Source of the DNA: Flaveria trinervia
Lineage: Eukaryota; Streptophyta; Magnoliopsida; Asterales; Asteraceae
Assembly: GCA_025506515.1 (NCBI GenBank)
Contig: JACCIX010000331.1
Location: forward strand, 1-64,000
Reading direction: 5' to 3'
Length of the DNA: 64,000 nt
Below the pieces are notes generated by a model. That model was not told where the DNA came from. It saw only the letters and a list, made by a program, of their open reading frames with translations, and did not search any database. Made by a program: the position numbers and the translations under genes. Below are positions 43,326-54,933 of this stretch, piece after piece. The stretch's first letter is position 1. Every line of letters starts with the position of its first letter.

Positions 43326-44330
43326 CATGGGACTGAATTTGTTAATACTGATCTAGATTCTTTTTGCAGGAATAAAGGTGTTGCAAGACAATTCAGTGCA
43401 CCAAGAACTCCTCAACAAAATGGAGTTGCTGAAAGAAGAAACATAACACTTATTGAAGCAACAAGAACAATGCTAGCTGATTCATATTACCAATCACATT
43501 TGGGCTGAAGCAGTGAATACAACATGCAATGTTCAATTCAAGACATTGATTATCAAAGAACATAATAAAACACCTTATGAGATTTTATTCAAAAGAAAAC
43601 CTTACATAGGATATCTTAGAGCTTTTGGGTCTCATGTATATGTTTTAAACACAACAGAACAATTAGAAAAATTTTCAAAAAAGGCCTATGATGGTTTCTT
43701 TGTTGGATGTTCTTTAACATCTAAATCTTACAGGATCTACATTTCACAACATAACATTATAGAAGAAAATCCAGATGTGTCATTTGATAAGTCATTGTTT
43801 ATTAAATCTGTAAAAGGATCATCTTGGTTGTTTGATGTAGATGCTCTAACAGACTTATTTAACTCTAGTTATTTGAATAATACAACATCTGATGATACAT
43901 GTTATCCATTTGTTCCTCCAAATATGAATGAAGTATTATTGTCTGCTGATCCCCCAAGGTTAAACACATAAACTCACATTGAACAAGGAACAACAACTAA
44001 TAACAATGATGATGCTCAAGTGCAACAAAATGGATCCACATCTGTAGATGGAAAAACTTCATCAACAGGTGCTGACACTACATCCGCAGATGTGCATTCA
44101 GCATCAAGGCATATGAATAATGCTTCGGATGATGCTCCATCCTGTTAAGCAGATACAACAACCCTTGGAGATAATGTAGCAAATCGTCATATAACTTCTG
44201 TAGATGTTGCTATAACCCCTACAGAAGCTCTACCTGCATATGGAGAAACTCCTGCAGAAGATATTGAAAATGCAGCTGATGTTCAAACTCAAGAAGATCC
44301 CTCCATACCCAAAGATGAACATGAGTAATA
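43326..44330 (+). pseudogene. Element A integrase, second half only
   Basis: Begins abruptly inside the catalytic core, at about GTEFVNTDLDSFCRNKGVA, then SAPRTPQQNGVAERRNITL (with the catalytic Glu) and MLADS. The long frame 43513-43971 follows: HNKTPYEILFKRKPYIGYLR, FVGCSLTSKSYRIY. Protease, His/Cys domain and first catalytic Asp are missing, so an internal deletion joined the linker to integrase. Thr/Ala/Asp-rich inter-domain sequence runs to 44330. Confidence 0.8.
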
Positions 44331-44499
44331 CTTTGATTACTTCCTAATTCATCAACTGGATTGGATCCATCTGCATCAATGGATATGACTAACTTGGAAT
44401 CAACTATTCCAGTTGAATCAATTCCAATAACAAGAATTCATAAAACACATCTAATAAACAACATCATTAGTGATATTAATCAGAGAACCACAAGAAGTC

Positions 44500-45440
44500 A
44501 AGGGGGAGCTGCTAACATATGTATTTTCACTTGATTTCTTTCACAAGTGGTTCCTCCAAACATCACAGCTGCACTAAAAGATAATAGCTGGATTGAAGCT
44601 ATGCAAGAAGAGCTTCAACAATTCAAAAAGTAGAAGGTCTGGAGTCTAGTTGATTTACCTGAAGGTCATCATCGAATTGGAACAAGGCGACTCTTTCAAA
44701 ATAAACTGGATGATAGGGGTATAATTATGAGAAACAAAGCAAGACTGATTGCACAAGGCTACACTCAAGAAGAAGGAATAGATTATGATGAAGTTTTTGC
44801 ACCAATTGCAAAAATTGAAGCCATAAGAGTCTTCCTATCCTATGCATCATATAAGAAGTTTACTGTCTATCAAATGGATGTAAAATACGCATTCTTATAT
44901 GGAAAAATTGATGAAGAAGTCTATGTAGCTCAACCTCTAGGTTTTGAAGATCCTGATTACCCTCATAGGGTGTACAAGCATAACAAAGCTTTGTATGGAC
45001 TACATCTTGCACCAAGAAAGTGGTATGAAACATTATCATCTTTCCTGCTGAAACATGACTACAAAAAAGGAACTATTGATCAGACTCTCTTTCTCAAGCA
45101 AGAACATCAAGATCTCTTAGTCGTGAAAATATATGTAGATGACATTATATTTGGATCAATAAACAAGAGATTATGTGTGAACTTTGAAGAGTTGATGAAA
45201 TCTGAATTTTAGATAAGTTCAATGGGAGAATTAACCTTTTTCCTAGGTCTACAAGTTGAAAATAGATGGCATCTTCATTAATCAAGAGAAATATATCCTT
45301 CAAATATTGAAGAAATATAATCTTAGTGATGCATCCTCATGCAAAACACCTGCATCAATAATTGCCAAGATTGTACCTGATCCTACTGGAAAATCTATTG
45401 ATCCAAGATTGATAGATCAATGATAGGATCTCTTATGTAT
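44500..45440 (+). pseudogene. Element A reverse transcriptase
   Basis: WIEAMQEELQQFKK at 44590, then NKARLIAQGYTQEEGIDYDE, FTVYQMDVKYAFLYG, QPLGFEDPDYPHRVYK, KALYGLHLAPRKWYE, and YVDD intact at 45132-45143. The frame 44727-45212 is open; an in-frame TAG then falls in the place of Glu/Gln, followed by frameshifts. Confidence 0.9.
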
Positions 45441-46069
45441 TTAACTACCAGTAGACTTGACATAAGTTTGTTGTGTATGTTTGTGTTAGGTACCAATCAG
45501 ATCCAAAAGAGTCTTATCTGAATGCTATGAAAAGGATTTTTAGATATTTGAAAGGAAATCCTGCTATTGGACTTTGGTATCCAAAGGATGGTGACTTTAC
45601 CCTCTACTCATATTCAGATAGTGACTATGGAGGATGCAATAACAATAGAAAATCCACAATTGGTGGATGTCAATTCTTAGGACCAAGACTTGTTTCATGG
45701 CAGTGCAAGAAGCAAACAAATGTGACTGTATCCATAGCTAATGTTGAGTACATAGCTGCTTCAGCTGGTTGCTCTCAATTGCTTTGGTTGCAAAACCAAT
45801 TACTTGTTTACGGTTACAATTTCCTTCATACTCCAATTTACATTGACAATTCAGCTATTATGTTTATAACTGCTAATCTAGTGCAACATAGTAAAACAAA
45901 ACACATTGAAATAAGATACCATTTTTTGAGAGATTGTTCAGAAAAAGGTTTGATCAAGTTAGTTAAAGTGGATACAACAAATCAGGTTGCTGATTTATTC
46001 ATTAAAGCCTTTGATTTAGTTAGATTTAATTTTCTAATTGAGTGTTTGGGTATGATTAACTTAGATTAA
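45441..46069 (+). pseudogene. Element A RNase H
   Basis: Open frame 45473-46069: MKRIFRYLKGNPAIGLWYP, YSYSDSDYGGCNNNRKST, GGCQFLGPRLVSWQCKKQ, VEYIAASAGCSQLLWLQNQL, HSKTKHIEIRYHFLRD, ending in the usual Copia C-terminus before a TAA at 46067. The catalytic Asp and Glu positions are present. Nearly complete. Confidence 0.9.
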
Positions 46070-47866
46070 TCATTATAAACAAGAAAAGCATGTGTCTGTC
46101 CTTGTAAAAAAATTTTATCCTTCGGAAGATTTCAAATTTACCTTCGGAAGAAACTTCTGAACCACCTTTCGAAGCTTAGAATAACATTTAAATTTTCTTT
46201 CTAGCTGTGTCATTTAATTCTGCATGACATATGTATGAGAATGAGTGGAAACTACACTAAGAGCATGCCAAACATAATACAAAGTGACTGTTTATGGGAA
46301 CTTCATTTTGAGGATACAACAAGTAAGTCTTATTCTGATGTGACCAAATCACTCATCTAAGCACACTATGTACCAACACTTTATAATGTCTATCTTTGCA
46401 AATCAATTCCCTCTGTTTTATGTAAACAAAGACCTGGGTGTATGAAAAGACCATGATCCTCATCAACCCTCTATTTTGTGTAAACAAAGACCTGGGTTTA
46501 TGGCACCTCTAAAGATTTGGTGACCTGTTGATGATCATATCTAAGCTATCAAAAGAATCCTCAGTCATCAACTGTATATTAATGAGTTGTCCAATGCATC
46601 TTAAGATAGAACTTATAACTTAAAGTATATAGTTTTTAAGTGTGAAAAGGTGATGATTTGACTCACAAAGGGATGACAAACTTAAAGTAAATTGAATGTG
46701 AAGCCTATAATAGTTACCTTCTAATAAACATGAAAACATGATAAACAACATGCCTAGTTGACATAATACTCTTGTATGGACTTAAGTGGACAAACTTACT
46801 TGCAATTAGAACTAAAATCAGATATCAATTTATCAAACAAATCAATGAGGAAGATACTTAGTGTTATAGTATGATCCCATTATATGTATAAATGCTTGTA
46901 CATAGCACTATAACAACATGTGTTTAGCATGTTTGGACAAACATATGTCTTTCATGATATTCTTCTTATAAATTTATGATAAATGCTTTTTTTCATCATT
47001 GATAAAAAATTTAGGGGAGTAGAATCATGAAAAACAATATAATAACAAAATTGTCAAATGAATTGTCAATATAAAAGAATTGGAACCTGAGCACCAACTT
47101 GGACTTTGGATACGTGAAGTTTTTAAAATATTAACCCTCTTGTGCATAATTGTCATGAATACAAAGTCAACAAGGTCCAATAGCAATAAATGGTTCTATC
47201 AGTTGATTAGAACCATGCAACAGAATAAGTCTCAACAGTGCTTTTTAAGCATTATTAGAAGCAACAATGCCTTTTAAGCATCAACAGAAGCTACAGTGTG
47301 GAATAAACATCAGCAGAAGCTACAGTGTGGAATAAACATCAGCAGAAGCTACAGTGCTTTTTAAGCATCAGCAGAAGCTACAGTGCAAAACTTATGGGGG
47401 AGTAAAATATGACTATCCGTAGATTGATAACCTACGAATGAGTTAATATTTTACAAGTGTAATTCATTTCCATAGATAAGAATAATAAGAAAGTGGGACC
47501 TACGGATGCACTATGGAAAATCAAGTTGTACTTCAATTCAAATATTCACTTTTAAGTTAGGCATCTGTAGATATCCTACGGATGCACTATGCACTGAAAT
47601 ATGTGGAACAAATAAATTCCATGAAAGAATAATAAGATATGAATAATAAGAAAGTGGGACCCATTTCATTAAATAAATGAAATAAATGTGTCCAAGGGAG
47701 TATAAATGATGTTTTGACTTGGAATTCATTATTCACTTTTACAAAACCTTTTTGACCTAAAAATTCATTAGTCAAAAACTCATCCCTCCCTCATCTGATT
47801 TCAAAATTACTCAAATCTTAAACATCAAACAACGTTTGAAATCTGATTTCTAGTCTGAATCTCAAG
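46070..47866. other. Element A spacer between pol and ORF3
   Basis: About 1.8 kb without coding support. It has a few CCTTCGGAAG copies at 46118-46178, a tandem repeat at 47277-47390, polypurine-like tracts near 47013 (TTTAGGGGAGTAG) and 47395 (ATGGGGGAGTAAA), and CCTACGGATG motifs at 47420-47590. A pol-ORF3 spacer is present in C+ and C- as well. Confidence 0.6.
47250..47390. repeat. Tandem repeat of about 29-32 bp in the A spacer
   Basis: Units share CATCAGCAGAAGCTACAGTG followed by TGGAATAAA or CTTTTTAAG; about five units from 47250 to 47390, the first ones diverged. Directly followed by a polypurine-like tract. Confidence 0.85.
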
Positions 47867-48822
47867 ATGGCTAATCGATTTGCGAGGGAGCACAATGTGT
47901 GTGCATTTCTTAATGCCAATGACCCTTTATTGGAAGGGTGTTGGGACATCATCAGATATCTGCGACAATCCAGGCTATTTTATGCTCTAACTGCAGAGCC
48001 TGTGATTCATCAAGATCATATCATCATTTTCTGGAATTCCGCATGAATAGAAGAGGATGGAGAATCAAAAGTTATAATGGCAGAAGTAAAGAATGAAGGA
48101 CTGAGAATTGATGAACAAACCATCAGGAGGGTTCTAAAGTTGGGAGAGCAAGAAGCTGGTCACCCTGATGTGTTTGAAAATGAATACATAGAGACAGTAT
48201 TCAACCTAATGGGATATGATGGTGACTTAAAAACGAGGAGATCAAGAAAGAAAGACTATGCAAGCCATACAGATTTCTATGTCACACTTACTTAAAGTGC
48301 ATCTCTAATGGGAAATCTGGGCTTGACAGATTTTCAAGGCACATTTCTTTTGGGATTATTGGTATTTTTGAGGGAAGAACATACAACTACTCAAAATACA
48401 TTTTCAGTTGTATATGTGATCACATAAGAGTGCAAAAGGCTGACACGATGTTCATATTTCCAAGGTTTCTGCAACTAATCATCAATGCTGACCTGCCTGG
48501 CATTGCTATAGATGGTGGTATGTTTGTTCAAGCACACCTAGGTAGATATGTTCTGAATAAGATAAGTGGAAGGTATGAAGGAGAAGACATGCCTATGTTT
48601 ACACATGTAGTTGACCCCAATGCCAACATTCCACAAAAACTGCTATGGGAAGAAGCTCAAGAGAGTTCATCTACTGTCTCTTTACAAGCCTCATCTTCAC
48701 CTCCTCAATCACCCATTCACCAACACCCTCAAACACCCCAATCACAATCACCAGCCCGCCAAAACACTCAGCCAATCTCTCCAAGCCACCCTCTATCACC
48801 AAATCAACCTCAAACACCCTAA
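47867..48822 (+). pseudogene. Element A ORF3, N-terminal domain
   Basis: The ATG at 47867 (MANRFAREHNVCAFLNAND) leads to LFYALTAEPVIHQDHIIIFW, the module shared with ORF3 of C+ and C-. An in-frame TGA at 48044 and a one-base loss near 48293 are the only breaks up to 48822. Beyond the shift come the blocks TYNYSKYIF and FIFPRFLQLIINADLPG, then a Pro/Gln/Ser tandem repeat. This is the 'env-like' slot of Sireviruses. No signal peptide was seen at the start; function unknown. Confidence 0.7.
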
Positions 48823-48985
48823 TCATAATCACCATCCAACCAAAACACTCAACCAATCTCTCCATCCACCCTCTATCACCAAATCAACCTCAAACACCCT
48901 AGTCACAATCACCAGCCAGCCAAAACACTCAACCAATCTATCCAATTCACCCTCTTTCACCAAATCATTCTCAAAATACAGAAAA
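48742..48985. repeat. 81-bp tandem repeat encoding Pro/Gln/Ser units in A ORF3
   Basis: Three copies beginning TCACAATCACCAGC(C) at 48742, 48823 and 48903. The first spacing is 81 bp, so a 27-residue unit in frame (SQSPARQNTQPISPS-type); the second is 80 bp and shifts the frame. In copies 2 and 3 the codon CAA/CAG of copy 1 has become TAA/TAG. Confidence 0.85.
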
Positions 48986-49384
48986 GCAATCCACTAAGAG
49001 CTTTTATACCGGGGAGACAGTCTTAGCTTCACAAGCAAGTATGGTTCAATTGTCACCAACCAAGACTGAATCCCTTATCCATTCAACTATACTGAACCTG
49101 TCTCTCCAGTCACTGACCATCAGCAACAACAACAATCACATCAAGAACAGGCAAAGCAAGCTGTTGATTCCTGTTCAAGCACAGCTAGTGTAGCACATGA
49201 ATATGTGAATGATGATGAGATTGCTGGTCAACATCAGGATGAAGAAGAAGAAGCCAACTTTGTTGATGTGATTGCTTATAATGAAGCTGATCTTAATGAT
49301 GATGATATCCCAGTCAACAAGAGTTATTTGGTTGTAGAATACACCAAGCTTGTTGTCAAGTCGAACAGTAGAAGAAAATAATTC

Positions 49385-51475
49385 AAGAGTTGAAGGGGAT
49401 GTTGAAAGAAAAGGATGATCAGCTACTAAAGCAAGAATATAGTCTAAAAAGATTAAGAGAAAACATAGAATGCAACAATGAAGTGATTGATGCTCTTCTT
49501 CAACAAGACTCTAAGCTCAAAGAATCAGTGAAGTTTGAGAAGGCTGAAAATGAGAAGTTGATGATGAAAATTGATCATGTAACCAACTCTCTCACTGCTT
49601 AATCATTTTTGTTGAAAAGGAAAGAAGAAAAGATTGAGGAGCTAAAAATGAAAATATGTGCCCTGGAATCAAATGCCGCTCTTGCAACAAATCATACAAA
49701 AGAATCTTCTAAGACCTCAAAGCAAATCATTCAATACACAAGAAAAGGAAGTACTTGGCTTTTGTAAAGAAGTAAGTGATAGAAGTACACGATTCCCCTA
49801 AGATATCAAAATCTGTTGAACCTTTAACCTTAAAGTCTATGCCTCCTGCTGAACTAGAAAGTGATGCTGAATGGATAGAGCTGACTAAAGATGAGTCTCT
49901 CAAAGAGGAAAAAGAATCACAAGTTGAGAAGTTGATGAAAACAAAAGACATATTAGAATAATGGCCTGAGTCAATAATGTTTATGACCCTTATCAACCAT
50001 GGGTTTCCTTTTGATATGGTTGAAAGAATGAATTTGACCAAAATGAAGGATCTGCTGAAAGAGTTTGAGCTTGCCAGATTCATGATTCCAATTTGTGACT
50101 ATAAAGCATTCACAACTTTCAAGCCATTCAGAAAATGAAGAAAATCCAGGCCACTATGATATAGCAAAGCTTAGTAAGTACAATATGGTCTGTTGGCTAC
50201 AAGGCCACAACTACATGGCACATAAGCTTAAAGGAAGAAATGTTGGCGAGTTGAGAAGGATGATGGAACATGCAATGGTTGTTGAGCTTGACACTGGAGT
50301 AAGATTCAGGACTAAAGCACCAAAGTCTGATGCTGAGCAACAAAGCAAACTCCCTGTTGATCCTACAACTGTTGAACCTAAAGATCAACATAAAGGGAAA
50401 GATAAACTAAATAAAGAGCCATGAGTAGTCATACCTGGCAAAGTGTGGCCATTGGGTACAATAGTTAGAGAGATTACTGAGAAAAAGTCTACCTTGATAG
50501 AACTGTTTGACCACATCACAAGCCCTAATTCTGTGGAAGACAAAAAGATCATGGCTTGGAAGTATGATCAAGAATGGGACTGTGCAATCATTAATAGAAC
50601 ATCTGGAAGGATTCAATACTTCCATGATGTAGTATTTGTATTATGCTTAACTGAAAGTGACATCAAAGATCTGCAAAGTTTAATCATCTCTAACTATCCA
50701 ATTCACCAAGAGGAAGAGACTTCTTTGTGTTGGTGGGAAAGTTAAAGTCAAAATTCAGAGATGATGTGCTGAAAGAAGTTAAAAGAAAGGATAATAAGCA
50801 TAGAAGAAGGTCACAAAGGATGAAAAGATCAAGCACCAACTCCTCCACATTAGGTGATGATGAATTCTTAAGGAGGGTTGGTTATACTAACAGGAAAACA
50901 AAAGCCATCAAAGTCATAGCAGGAAATCAATAAACTATTCCCATAACTGAGTGGGGAAACAAAAGAAATGGTGCTACTAAGGAATGCTGGTGGTAAAAAA
51001 GGTGACAGGATAAGAATCTTCAACCCAGTAGAGATCAAACTGCTACACAAAAGCTACACATCATACTTACGTGATAAATTCTTCCCAAACCTGTCTGATG
51101 AAAGAGCACATGATGATTTATGCTTATATATTCATTTCATACAAGTGGTGGAAAAACTGCATGAAAAAGCATATAAGAGAAGAAGGTATAATGCTGGGCT
51201 TTTAAAGGAGTTAACATTGAAGAAGTCTCTGAACTAAGAGTCTCAGATGAAGATAAGCTAGAAATTGTCAATAATCAAAGTGTTGTGGACATTCTCATAA
51301 TAGAAGAAGACATTTTGGGGCTGAATTTTGAGACACTTCAAAAGATATGCAGAATGGAGATCAAGTACAAATACGATGATCAAAAGGATGCAGTATCTTA
51401 TTTCAATAAGAAGATACTGTCAAGATTGAAGGAGCTTTTAGTTTTGAGAACTGATTACAAGTGTCTAAGCCTAAG
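49385..51475 (+). pseudogene. Element A ORF3, coiled-coil and C-terminal part
   Basis: Frame 49390-49602 (LKEKDDQLLKQEYSLKRLRE) and the following pieces form a long charged coiled coil. Near 49980 comes MTLINHGFPFDMVERMNLTK, similar in layout to the 'M..[FY]L...GF' block of C ORF3. Later frames: IVREITEKKSTLIELFDHIT (50455 on), NRTSGRIQYFHDVVFVLCL, RIRIFNPVEIKLLHKSYTSY (51000 on), and a last one ending just before the polypurine tract. Several shifts. Function unknown. Confidence 0.6.
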
Positions 51476-51484
51476 GGGGAGTAT
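51473..51484 (+). other. Polypurine tract of element A
   Basis: AAGGGGGAGTAT directly before the 3' LTR (TGTTAAATC). Confidence 0.88.
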
Positions 51485-52318
51485 TGTTAAATCTTGGAAC
51501 AATAGGTCTAGATCATTTTGTATAGGCTTAGAACTTTAATCAATACTTGTAATGAATTATTTTAATTCATATTTTTATGTATGAATTATATATATATAGG
51601 TTAACTCTTGTTTGTGTTGATTTATGTATGTTTGTAGGTAAAACATTATACTTGATCAATTTGTGAAATTTACAAGAAACATCTACGGATGAACATTTTC
51701 GTTCTTCCGTAGATATGTTTATTACAAATCCGATCATCCGAATATCTTCTACGGATGAACAGATAGCTTCGGAAGAACAAATGCCTTCAAAAGAACAGAT
51801 AGCTTTAGAAGAACAAAGTACCTTCGGAAGAAAAAGATTCCTATAGAAGAACAAACATCTACGGAAGACTATGTACCTGCAGAGTCCAAACACTTGTATT
51901 TAAATAATACAATAGGTACAAGTCAACAAGTCAATAAGACAGTTGTGCAAATCCCAAGAGATCCGGTGTTTCCTTAACTGCATGCGTGCCTATAAATATG
52001 GATCCTATGTTTCACATCAAGATACACACACACACAGACCAGACGACACAAACACAAACACATAATCAGCCAAACGACAAACCCAAACATCACATCAACA
52101 TAAACCCTAGCAGCCGTCACAACAACATCAACACAATCATAGTATTTATTATTTATAGCATTCATTATTAATTCATCTGCAATCAATAATCAGTTTTAAT
52201 GACATGCATTTGAATTAATTCGTGTCTCGCATTAATTGTGTTCATATAATTGTGTTTGTCGTCATCATCAATCATTATATTTTACATCAAACAATTAAAC
52301 ATGGTTAATGTTGATTCC
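51485..52318 (+). repeat. 3' LTR of element A, cut by the gypsy insertion
   Basis: TGTTAAATCTTGGAACAATA to GTTGATTCC, where TGTAACACCC of the gypsy element begins. It lacks the last roughly 70 bp of the 5' copy. It keeps the hairpin (51673-51722), the GCTTCGGAAGAAC copies and the TATA box near 51991. Confidence 0.9.
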
Positions 52319-53024
52319 TGTAACACCCGGTTATTTAGAGTCAAAGAAAGAAAGAATAAAGTGAAGAAAAAAGAAAAAAACGTATTTTACCTAAGTTGAG
52401 GGTTAAAAAGTGTCAAAAGGACAAAAAGGTTTAAAAGTGGGTGTAAAGTGGGCATGGTCGCCCACTCCCCTCTTACAACATCCAGGTCTTCAGATTTTTA
52501 GAGAGAGAGAAAGAAAAGAGCAGAACTCTCGGTTTTAGAAAGAAGATCAAGAAAGAATTCGAATTCAAGGTAAGAATTCATGGGTTTATGGTGTTCTTAA
52601 CTGGTTATGTCCTCGGGTTTATGCACATGTGTGTTGTGTGTGTTCGGTTGTATGTTTTTAGTGGGTTTCTAGGCGGTTGAACTCAATTGCAGACGAGTTT
52701 GGAAGAAGCCATACTCAAGAGCTGCAAAGGTGAGTTCTAGAACCCCTCTTTTTACTTGTTGTAACTGTTTTAGGGCTGTAAATGCATGAATGTATGTTTC
52801 TATAAAACTGGGTTTCATACCCGTATGTTGTGGGCATGGTGTGATTGTGGGCTATGTTCATGTTTGATGATGTTATGGTTGTGTTCCTAAGGCTTAGAAT
52901 GCATGATTTAAGCTTAGCACATGATAGATGAGATTTGGGGACTGAATTTGATGATAAGTGTGCCCTGGGCTGCTCATGCAGCCAAGCAGTAGTTCATACG
53001 CCTAAGTTTAGAAAAACTGCTTAA

Positions 53025-53505
53025 GTGTGAACAAATGCAAATGAAGAAATGCGGATGAGAAAGTCAATGAGGATGAGAAAGTCAATGCGAATGAGAAAGT
53101 CAATGCGGATGAGATAGTCAATGCGGATGAGAAAGCCAATGCGGATGAGTAAGTCATGCGAATGAACAAATGCGGATGAGTAAGTCATCCGAATAAACAA
53201 ATGTGGATGAGTAAGTTATGCGAATGAACAAATGAGGATGAATAAAGTTAATGCGGATGAACAAACGCGGATGAGTAAGTTCATGCGACTGAAAAAATAC
53301 GGATGAGTAAAGTCAATGTGGATGAACAAATACGGATGAGTAAGTTCATGCGACTGAACAAATGTGGATGAACAAAGTTAATGCGGATGAGTAAGTTCAT
53401 GCGACTGAATAAATGCGGATGAACAAAGTTAATGCAGATGAGCATTGACAAATGCGGATGAGTAAAAGAGATGCGGATGAACAAAAAGGGAAATGCGGAT
53501 GAACA
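53025..53505. repeat. Minisatellite of GCGGATGAG / ATGCGACTGAA units in gypsy LTR
   Basis: About 25-30 imperfect units alternating AATGCGGATGAGNAAGTC and ATGCGAATGAACAAATG or ATGCGACTGAA. Most units hold one CpG. The unit CATGCGACTGAA is also a word of the unrelated B LTR cluster. Confidence 0.9.
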
Positions 53506-54023
53506 CTTAGAATATTTTTTGACTTTTTGGGGAAAAAGTGAAATGTAGGCTTTGACTTGGGTGGTTCCTAGGGGTTCATGTAAGCTAAATTTTAAGGTCA
53601 TAGATGATGTGATGGACATTGTATGATGATGTTATGATGTATGATTGATGCTTATGTATGATGGTATGTATGATGTATGTTATGTATGTATGATGCCCTG
53701 TATGATGATGTGGACTGTGTATGATGATGTTCCTTACATTGTATGTTTATTTTCCCATGGCTTTACGTTGTATGTTAATGAATGAAATGAAAGTATTATG
53801 TAACATAAAGTGGAAGATAATGAAAAGCGGAACATGATGAAAGAATGCATGCATTAATGAACAAAGGAAAGTAAAGTAAGTCTTGCAAGCCTTGTATGTG
53901 GAAACACGCCCAATGAAGGGTGTTAGTTCAATGGTGTGTGGGTTAGCTACCCTAGAAGGATGCACACCGGGGTCTTTCTTTGTGATTGACCATTTGTATA
54001 GAACCTTTTCGCTTGCCCTATAC

Positions 54024-54235
54024 ACTGTGGCCAGGCTGCTGTGCACCATGATGGGGGGTCTATGATAGACCTCGGCCCAGTATCCGCTTTATGCATGACG
54101 GTGGGCATAGCACACGAAAATGGTACACCAGAGTTTACCCTAAATACTGTAGCCAGGCTGCTGTGCGCCATGATGGGGGGTCTATGATATACCCGGCCTA
54201 GTACCAGCTTTATGGATGACAGTGGGGTAAAGTTC
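54024..54235. repeat. 122-bp tandem pair in gypsy LTR
   Basis: ACTGTGGCCAGGCTGCTGTG at 54024 and ACTGTAGCCAGGCTGCTGTG at 54146, each followed by CATGATGGGGGGTCTATGAT and by a similar tail. Two units, about 85-90 % alike. Confidence 0.85.
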
Positions 54236-54725
54236 ATGGTTTTGATGGAATGAAAAGAAGTAATGATGAATGTATGAATGGAAGTAAGAAAGCATGAATG
54301 CATGGAAGTTAATGAATGAATGATGAAGATAATAATGATATTATCTATGTGTACGTATGATGTGTGATCACATGCAAAAGTAAAGAAAGGTTTTAATGAA
54401 AGTAAAGTATGTTTAGTATAAAACTAGAACTCACTTAGCAACGTTGACTTTTTATGCATTTTCCAGTTGGCAGGTGAGCATTGCTGAGGATGGCATGGGA
54501 CAACTACTTGGCATTTTGGATGGCAGTCTGTTGTTTAATTTTTGCATTGTAATGCGAACAAACAAAATTGTGTAATGAATGTTGTTTTATTTTGCAAAAG
54601 CACTTTAATGAAAATGTTGTTTTTAATGTTTCCGCTGCAATGTTTATTTCAAGTTAAAGTAATTATATATTTTATAAGCAATGATTGGCCAGCTGTAAGC
54701 ATCCTGGGAACGGGGCCTTATAAGT

Positions 54726-54738
54726 TGGTATCAGAGCC
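54726..54738 (+). other. Primer binding site of the gypsy element
   Basis: TGGTATCAGAGCC, three to four bases from the LTR end; complementary to initiator Met-tRNA, as usual in plant chromoviruses. Confidence 0.88.
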
Positions 54739-54933
54739 AAAGTTTAAGTGAAACGGGTAAATTTTCAAAATAAACCTTAACTTAAACTGAAAATAGGACG
54801 GAAAGGGAAGGGATGCCAGTCTGAGTAGCTGCGTGCCATTAGGTATTTTCTTAATGTTAACCGGTATTATGTGCGCATGTTATGTGGTTTATGTGCTGCT
54901 TGTAGATTTGAATACTGATGTAGTCAGGATAAG

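Larger units (their letters stand above)
4826..52318 (+). mobile_element. Element A: Sirevirus-like Copia retrotransposon carrying nested insertions
   Basis: The ends are two related LTRs (4826-5682 and 51485-52318), both starting TGTTA and sharing the block GGAACAATAGGTCTAGAT. Next to the left LTR is a Met-tRNA primer site, next to the right one a polypurine tract. Between them, once the insertions are set aside, come gag (6128-6404, 7079-7595, 9512-10487), linker (42369-43325), partial integrase, RT, RNase H (to 46069) and a long ORF3 (47867-51470). This order, the coiled-coil gag tail and the extra ORF fit Sireviruses. About 31.9 kb of later insertions sit between 10488 and 42368. The protease, the first half of integrase and the last ~60 bp of the 3' LTR are missing, so it is inactive. 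Confidence 0.85.
52319..54722 (+). repeat. 5' LTR of the gypsy element (2.4 kb)
   Basis: TGTAACACCC to GGGGCCTTATA, just before AGTTGGTATCAGAGCC. The end TATA instead of the expected ACA is probably a mutation. It contains a CpG-rich minisatellite (53025-53505), TATGATG-type simple sequence (53590-53720) and a 122-bp tandem pair (54024-54235). Confidence 0.75.

Noticed and set aside
47867..51475. True viral envelope gene in element A
   Set aside because: The position fits, but no signal peptide, furin-like site or fusion peptide was seen; called ORF3 of unknown function.
53025..53505. Regular repeats that could suggest a CRISPR array
   Set aside because: Units are contiguous and degenerate without unique spacers, and lie in a plant gypsy LTR; a minisatellite.
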